DNA from: Methanosphaera sp. SHI613
GTDB taxonomy: Archaea; Methanobacteriota; Methanobacteria; Methanobacteriales; Methanobacteriaceae
Assembly (NCBI GenBank): GCA_003266145.1
Contig: MVJJ01000153.1
Coordinates: forward strand, 1-9,207
Direction of reading: 5' to 3'
Length of the DNA: 9,207 nucleotides
Made by a program: the position numbers and the translations under genes
Shown: positions 6,036 to 9,207 of the stretch, piece by piece
Position numbering within the stretch: the stretch's first letter is position 1
How the letters are laid out: each line of letters starts with the position of its first letter
The notes under the pieces: generated by a model
Seen by the model: the letters and a program-made list of their open reading frames with translations, nothing else
Databases searched by the model: none
Told to the model about the DNA's origin: nothing

Positions 6036-6358
6036 TTTGTTTCAATTTGAATAAATTTATCAAGAACATCCTCAACGGGACCTTCCTCTTCGATGACCTT
6101 GATGTTCATCATTTCAACTTCTGCCTTGGCGATAGGGCCAATTTTCTCACATATGACAATATCACAGTTTTTTATTGAATCAGCAGATTTCTCCCATTCC
6201 TCATTATCCGGTTTATGGTCTTTAGATGAGAAAATAACATTGTCATATTCAATATTGCAATTATCTTCATCATAATCATAAACAATAAAGTATTCACAAA
6301 TGCCAAAATGTTCCACTTTTTTACCAGTATCTTTAACAGCGACTGCAATTTTCTTCAT
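6017..6358 (-). CDS. NifX/NifB-type dinitrogenase iron-molybdenum cofactor family protein
   Basis: This 113-aa protein is a single-domain member of the family that includes NifX, NafY and the NifB C-terminus. MKKIAVAVKD (1-10) forms the first strand. VEHFGICEYF (15-24) carries the family HFG motif. CDIVICEKIGPIAKAEVEMMNIKVIE (65-90) is the typical core leading to the last helix. The tail is Lys-rich. Members bind or carry Fe-S/FeMo-type clusters. Many archaea carry small paralogues unrelated to nitrogen fixation, and no nif gene is visible here, so a general metal-cluster role is as far as the call goes. Cys21, Cys34, Cys65 and Cys70 are possible ligands. The ATG at 6358 is chosen because GGGGA lies just upstream (6370-6366). 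An in-frame ATG at 6442 would add 28 residues running into the divergent promoter region. Confidence 0.85.
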   Translation of the reverse strand: MKKIAVAVKDTGKKVEHFGICEYFIVYDYDEDNCNIEYDNVIFSSKDHKPDNEEWEKSADSIKNCDIVICEKIGPIAKAEVEMMNIKVIEEEGPVEDVLDKFIQIETKKKKIL

Positions 6359-6443
6359 ACATAAATCCCCTAAATAAATAACTAAATATAATATTTGTAT
6401 TTTATCATTTAATAATTTTATTTCTTTTTGTACTGGAATCAAT

Positions 6444-6472
6444 AGTTATATCATTAATGATAAATATGATAA
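6444..6472 (+). promoter_or_regulatory. TATA-like box and 14-bp palindrome before the flavodoxin-fold gene
   Basis: AGTTATATC (6444-6452) lies about 25 nt before the ATG at 6474. No ribosome binding site is present, so a leaderless transcript is likely. The perfect palindrome TATCATTAATGATA (6449-6462) overlaps the box and covers the start-site approach. The half-site recurs as ATGATA (6466-6471), and as TATCATT (6403-6409) on the NifX-like side. This is the expected placement for a repressor operator in the 115-nt divergent spacer. Confidence 0.5.
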
Positions 6473-6473
6473 C

Positions 6474-7088
6474 ATGACAAAGAATACCAAAGTGCATATA
6501 GTTTACTGTCATCCGGAAAACAGCAGTATGACAAATGAAATCAAAAAGGCATATATTCAGGGTTTAAAAAGTAAGAATATCGAGTATACAATAACTGACT
6601 TATATAAAGAGCATTTTCAATCCGATCTTACACGAAAAGAATATCAAAGGGAATCGGAGTATGTCTCTTGTGAATTGTCGAGGGATGTAAGAAAACAGCA
6701 GAAACTAATTAATGACGCTGACATATTGACATTTATATTTCCATTATTTTGGATGGATGCACCTTCAAAGCTTGTGGGTTATTTCTCACGTGTATTTACG
6801 GTAGGATTCAGGTATACAAACGACAACACCAAAAGCAGAATGAAAACTTTAAAGGAGGTTAACTTTTTAATCATAACCGGATCCAGTTATGAAGACCTTT
6901 TAAACGATGGAAAAATAGAGGCATTAAAAACTATCTTCATCAAGGATAGAATAGCCGATAAATCACAACGTACACGGATGTACTTCTTTTCAAACACAGC
7001 GGTACATAAAAAAGAACGATTGTCTAATAAGGAAAAATATATTCAAAGGGCTAGAAAGATAGGATTTATAACTCCCAGGACAATTTAA
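6474..7088 (+). CDS. NAD(P)H oxidoreductase, flavodoxin-like fold (NQO1/MdaB/KefG type)
   Basis: This 204-aa protein is of the flavodoxin_2 family. The first strand and phosphate loop KVHIVYCHPENSSMT (6-20) would hold the FMN/FAD phosphate. DADILTFIFPLFWMDAPSKL (81-100), followed by VGYFSRVFTVGFRY (101-114), is the family's flavin-ring region (pattern a-d-x-i-x-f-x-f-P-L-[FY]-W, then D/S-R-V-F). FLIITGSSYEDL (131-142) is the next flavin loop. Such enzymes are soluble two-electron quinone or flavin reductases used against oxidative or electrophile stress, or as partners of potassium efflux systems. No Kef transporter is visible here. Length is normal. The gene is divergent from the NifX-like gene and followed by its own T-run, so it appears monocistronic. 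The exact substrate is unknown. Confidence 0.87.
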   Translation: MTKNTKVHIVYCHPENSSMTNEIKKAYIQGLKSKNIEYTITDLYKEHFQSDLTRKEYQRESEYVSCELSRDVRKQQKLINDADILTFIFPLFWMDAPSKLVGYFSRVFTVGFRYTNDNTKSRMKTLKEVNFLIITGSSYEDLLNDGKIEALKTIFIKDRIADKSQRTRMYFFSNTAVHKKERLSNKEKYIQRARKIGFITPRTI

Positions 7089-7089
7089 G

Positions 7090-7131
7090 TTTTTTAACTA
7101 GATTATTTCTAATCAATCTTATCCTTTTTTT
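7090..7131 (+). terminator. Putative terminator of the oxidoreductase gene
   Basis: A T6 run (7090-7095) directly follows the stop. Next come a 5-bp stem (GATTA/TAATC, 7101-7105 and 7110-7114) and CTTATCC leading into T7 (7125-7131). The remaining 7132-7250 stretch before the tsr3 promoter is T-rich without other visible features. Confidence 0.5.
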
Positions 7132-7277
7132 CATCAGGCTTCATTCATTTTTGATTTGACCTCGGAGTGTTGTTATAGGTCATTATTTTTGATTTTTCTC
7201 TTAATGACATATTCTGTCTGAAACTTTTTTTGGGTCTTGATAAATAGTAATCTTTTTATTGTTTGAAGTAGATAGAT

Positions 7278-7308
7278 AATATATACTATTCTAATAATAC
7301 ATATTATT
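7278..7308 (+). promoter_or_regulatory. Candidate promoter of tsr3-rpl40e with AT-rich dyad
   Basis: AATATATACTA (7278-7288) is TATA-like. A start near 7308 would give a leader of about 55 nt. A dyad AATAATA-CA-TATTATT (7293-7308) falls between box and predicted start. A nearer alternative, CATAATAAAAT (7337-7347), would give a leaderless mRNA, which fits the lack of a ribosome binding site before tsr3. The two cannot be separated by eye. Confidence 0.38.
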
Positions 7309-7362
7309 CTAGGAAAAATTTCATGGAATAATTACTCATAATAAAATTATTGGTTTAATAAG

Positions 7363-7875
7363 ATGAAAATTGTAATTTATCACTCTAAAGAATGTGATCC
7401 GAAGAAATGTACTTCTGTAAAACTTGAAAAGCAGAATAAGGTGGAAATAACACATAATATGCGTAAAATACCTTACAATGCCATAGTTTTGGATGCGGAA
7501 GCGGAAAAAGCAGTATCTTTGGAGGATAAGGATAGAATTACAAAATATGGATTGTCTGCTTTGGATTGTTCTTGGAAGAAATTAAAAAAATCTTCTTTCA
7601 ATTTTAAATCTAAGAAGAATCATAGATTGCTTCCATTTTTGGTTGCGGCAAATCCGGTTAATTATGGAAAACCCTGTATTTTATCAACGGCTGAAGCTTT
7701 AAGTGCTACATTATACATTGTAGGATATAAAGAGGAAGCTCGTGATTTGATGAATCAGTTCAAATGGGGGCCCCATTTCATAAAACTTAATGAGCATTTA
7801 TTAGAAGCCTATAGTGAGGCAGAAAACAGTACTGAAATTGTAAAGGTACAGAATGAATTTTTAGGAGGAGAATGA
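7363..7875 (+). CDS. tsr3: Tsr3 family SSU rRNA aminocarboxypropyltransferase (DUF367)
   Basis: This 170-aa protein matches the Tsr3 family end to end. YHSKECDPKKCTS (6-18) lies in the N-terminal domain. DCSWK (68-72) is the family hallmark. It is followed by RLLPFLVAANPVNYG (88-102), LSTAEALSATLYIVG (107-121) and FKWGPHFIKLNEHLL (133-147), the SPOUT-like SAM-binding half. The family transfers the 3-amino-3-carboxypropyl group of SAM to a hypermodified (pseudo)uridine in small-subunit rRNA. This is shown for yeast 18S rRNA; the archaeal target is the equivalent helix-31 position by inference. No clear ribosome binding site precedes the ATG. rpl40e follows after one base, so the pair forms a ribosome-biogenesis operon. 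Confidence 0.94.
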   Translation: MKIVIYHSKECDPKKCTSVKLEKQNKVEITHNMRKIPYNAIVLDAEAEKAVSLEDKDRITKYGLSALDCSWKKLKKSSFNFKSKKNHRLLPFLVAANPVNYGKPCILSTAEALSATLYIVGYKEEARDLMNQFKWGPHFIKLNEHLLEAYSEAENSTEIVKVQNEFLGGE

Positions 7876-7876
7876 T

Positions 7877-8023
7877 ATGGCAAAATTTGAAGAAGCAGAA
7901 AACAGAATGTTCAACATTAAAATCTGTTTAAAATGTAACGCAAGAAACCCAGCTTCTGCAAAAACCTGCAGAAAATGTGGATACAAAGGTTTAAGATACA
8001 AAGCAAAAGAACCAAGAGGATAA
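7877..8023 (+). CDS. rpl40e: 50S ribosomal protein L40e (eL40)
   Basis: This 48-aa zinc-ribbon protein matches archaeal L40e in length and sequence. The zinc site is CLKC (17-20) and CRKC (31-34), a C-x2-C-x10-C-x2-C arrangement, followed by the basic tail GYKGLRYKAKEPRG (35-48). In eukaryotes the same protein is made as a ubiquitin fusion. Here it stands alone. It binds the large subunit near the factor-binding region. The ATG at 7877 follows the tsr3 TGA (7873-7875) after one base, with a strong AGGAGG (7863-7868) inside the end of tsr3, indicating translational coupling. The gene is short enough to be missed by length-filtered gene finding. Confidence 0.96.
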   Translation: MAKFEEAENRMFNIKICLKCNARNPASAKTCRKCGYKGLRYKAKEPRG

Positions 8024-8053
8024 TCTTATTCCTTTTTCATAAACTTTTTTTTT
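8014..8053 (+). terminator. Putative terminator of tsr3-rpl40e
   Basis: A 7-bp stem with one G-U pair (AAGAGGA 8014-8020 with TCCTTTT 8030-8036) has the TAA stop in its loop. T5 (8033-8037) and then T9 (8045-8053) follow. The remaining 8054-8245 stretch is T-rich non-coding sequence with nothing else recognised. Confidence 0.55.
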
Positions 8054-8250
8054 ATTCATTTTTAATTCAGATTCAATATACTGTACTATTTTTTAATATT
8101 ATTCCTAATTCGCATATTATATTCCATCTGTTTGCTTATTTTATATTTTATCACACACAAATTTATCATCATATTCTTTTTTTGGTCATGAATTTTTTTG
8201 GGGCTAAGTATTACTCATTTTCTTAATCTATTAATATTTTGAAATAAAGA

Positions 8251-8289
8251 AATATAATATAATTATATCAATGATTATAGTGAGCAGGT
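8251..8289 (+). promoter_or_regulatory. TATA-like region and weak RBS of the GGGP synthase gene
   Basis: AATATAATATAATTATAT (8251-8268) contains several overlapping TATA-like boxes and a 12-bp palindrome ATATAATTATAT (8257-8268). A start near 8277 is expected. GCAGGT (8284-8289) just ahead of the ATG at 8294 is a weak, closely spaced ribosome binding site. Confidence 0.45.
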
Positions 8290-8293
8290 AATT

Positions 8294-9025
8294 ATGAATG
8301 TCGAGAAATATCTAAATGATACATTGGAAAATCATAAAATACACATGACTTTAATTGATCCTGATGAACAGTCACCCGAAGAAGCTGTGCAAATGGCAGT
8401 TGATGCTCAAAGGGCAGGTTCGGATGCAATAATGCTTGGAGGTTCAATTACAGATCAGGAAGTACTTAACCTAACAGCTAAAGCACTTAAGGAAAATGTT
8501 GACATACCAATCATACTCTTTCCGGGAAACGTAACGGGTGTATCCAAATATGCAGATGCAGTATTGTTCATGAGTCTGTTAAATTCCACAAATCCCTACT
8601 GGATAACTGGTGCACAGGCATTGGCAGCACCATCAATTAAAAAGATGGGATTGGAAACAATTCCTATGGGATACTTGATTGTCGAACCGGGAGGTACTGT
8701 TGGATGGGTAGGAGACGCAAAGCCGGTTCCACGTAACAAATCCGATTTGGCAGTTGCATATGCATTGGCAGCGGAATTTTTTGGAATGCGTGTAATATAT
8801 CTTGAAGCAGGTTCCGGTGCGGATTCACATATACCATTGGATTTCATAATGAAAGTTAAAAAATTAACCAATATGATGGTCATCGTCGGCGGGGGTATTA
8901 GAACAGCTGAAGATGCACGTAAAGTAAGGGATGCCGGTGCAGATATAATAATAACAGGTACGGTTGTTGAAGAAACCGAGGATACCTACAAAAAAATCAA
9001 AGAATTAACGGATGCTATACATTAA
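8294..9025 (+). CDS. Geranylgeranylglyceryl phosphate synthase
   Basis: This 243-aa TIM-barrel enzyme of the GGGPS/PcrB family joins sn-glycerol-1-phosphate to geranylgeranyl diphosphate. This is the first ether bond of archaeal membrane lipids. Motifs in order: TLIDPD (19-24, Mg-binding Asp), LGGS (48-51), ILFPGN (74-79), YLIVEPGGTVGWVGDA (127-142), YLEAGSGA (169-176), the phosphate-binding GGGIR (199-203) and TGTVVEE (221-227). All family landmarks are present, and the YLEAGSGA form and length fit the group II enzymes found in Methanobacteriales. The gene follows tsr3-rpl40e on the same strand but is separated by 270 nt containing a T9 run and a new TATA-like region, so it is probably its own transcript. 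Confidence 0.96.
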   Translation: MNVEKYLNDTLENHKIHMTLIDPDEQSPEEAVQMAVDAQRAGSDAIMLGGSITDQEVLNLTAKALKENVDIPIILFPGNVTGVSKYADAVLFMSLLNSTNPYWITGAQALAAPSIKKMGLETIPMGYLIVEPGGTVGWVGDAKPVPRNKSDLAVAYALAAEFFGMRVIYLEAGSGADSHIPLDFIMKVKKLTNMMVIVGGGIRTAEDARKVRDAGADIIITGTVVEETEDTYKKIKELTDAIH

Positions 9026-9064
9026 GCATCATATTCCTTTTTATTTTTTCTATTTTTATTTTTT
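9011..9064 (+). terminator. Putative terminator of the GGGP synthase gene
   Basis: A perfect 6-bp stem (GATGCT 9011-9016, AGCATC 9025-9030, 8-nt loop) overlaps the TAA at 9023-9025. It is followed by ATATTCC and repeated T-runs (9038-9042, 9044-9049, 9053-9057, 9059-9064). This is a hairpin plus multiple U-tracts, the usual form for efficient archaeal termination. Confidence 0.65.
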
Positions 9065-9157
9065 CTAGTTTATTTTTAATCTTTTGACCTAAGAATCCGC
9101 TTTTTGGAAAACATTAATCAATAGTGTCTATTCCTGTATTCTATAACAAAGGTGTTT

Positions 9158-9186
9158 GATATATGTCATGGTTAGTTTAAACTAAC
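9158..9186 (+). promoter_or_regulatory. Promoter with 16-bp palindromic operator for a gene right of the window
   Basis: GATATATG (9158-9165) is TATA-like. A perfect 16-bp palindrome, GTTAGTTTAAACTAAC (9171-9186), lies between it and the expected start near 9188. With one wobble the symmetry extends to 9168-9189. The placement suits a repressor that blocks polymerase. The regulated gene would lie outside the window on the + strand. No start codon with a ribosome binding site is visible before the end. Confidence 0.5.
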
Positions 9187-9207
9187 TATCCTATAAAATA
9201 TTAATTA

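Noticed and set aside
6359..6442. 28-residue N-terminal extension of the NifX-like protein from the ATG at 6442
   Set aside because: There is no RBS at that ATG. A good GGGGA precedes the ATG at 6358, and the family domain starts there.
7089..7362. Search for a C/D-box sRNA around TGATGA on the minus strand (near 7132) and CTGA near 7217
   Set aside because: No properly ordered C and D boxes with suitable spacing were found on either strand.
7975..8226. + strand frame starting inside rpl40e and running through the T-rich gap
   Set aside because: Its product is mainly Phe/Ile/Tyr/Leu read from T-rich spacer. It has no RBS and overlaps a clear ribosomal protein gene and its terminator.

Overview
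The window reads as chromosome from a very AT-rich methanogenic archaeon of the order Methanobacteriales, most like Methanosphaera or Methanobrevibacter. The evidence is three archaeal/eukaryote-type proteins (ribosomal S3Ae and L40e, and the rRNA modifier Tsr3), the archaeal lipid enzyme geranylgeranylglyceryl phosphate synthase, an archaeal-type phosphoglycerate mutase (ApgM), TATA-type promoters, and T-rich intergenic DNA. The genus is an inference from composition and gene content.

Layout. Positions 1-183 (+) hold the C-terminal end of a PIN-domain protein that enters from the left. A minus-strand block follows: glmM (295-1656), apgM (1784-3016), a DUF92 membrane protein (3021-3698) and rps3ae (3838-4410). 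DUF92 and apgM are 4 nt apart and almost certainly share a transcript. glmM and rps3ae look like separate units. A 449-nt gap (4411-4859) holds only regulatory-looking dyads. Next on the minus strand comes an unassigned protein (4860-5705). It aligns by eye with the archaeal primase small subunit PriS but appears to have lost every catalytic residue. A 311-nt AT-rich gap leads to a NifX/NifB-type iron-molybdenum-cofactor family protein (6017-6358, minus). That gene is divergent from a flavodoxin-fold NAD(P)H oxidoreductase (6474-7088, +), and a perfect 14-bp palindrome lies between them. On the plus strand, tsr3 (7363-7875) and rpl40e (7877-8023) are 1 nt apart and translationally coupled, followed by the GGGP synthase gene (8294-9025). 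The window ends in the promoter of an unseen rightward gene, marked by a TATA-like box and a perfect 16-bp palindrome.

How the genes fit together. Most are housekeeping: ribosome structure and rRNA modification (rps3ae, tsr3, rpl40e), amino-sugar supply for cell-wall precursors (glmM), central carbon metabolism (apgM) and membrane lipid synthesis (GGGP synthase, possibly the DUF92 protein). No mobile element, CRISPR array, tRNA or rRNA was seen. The least ordinary items are the apparently dead PriS paralogue, the stop-codon-straddling hairpins with C-run/T-run tracts at transcript ends, and the two strong palindromic operator candidates.
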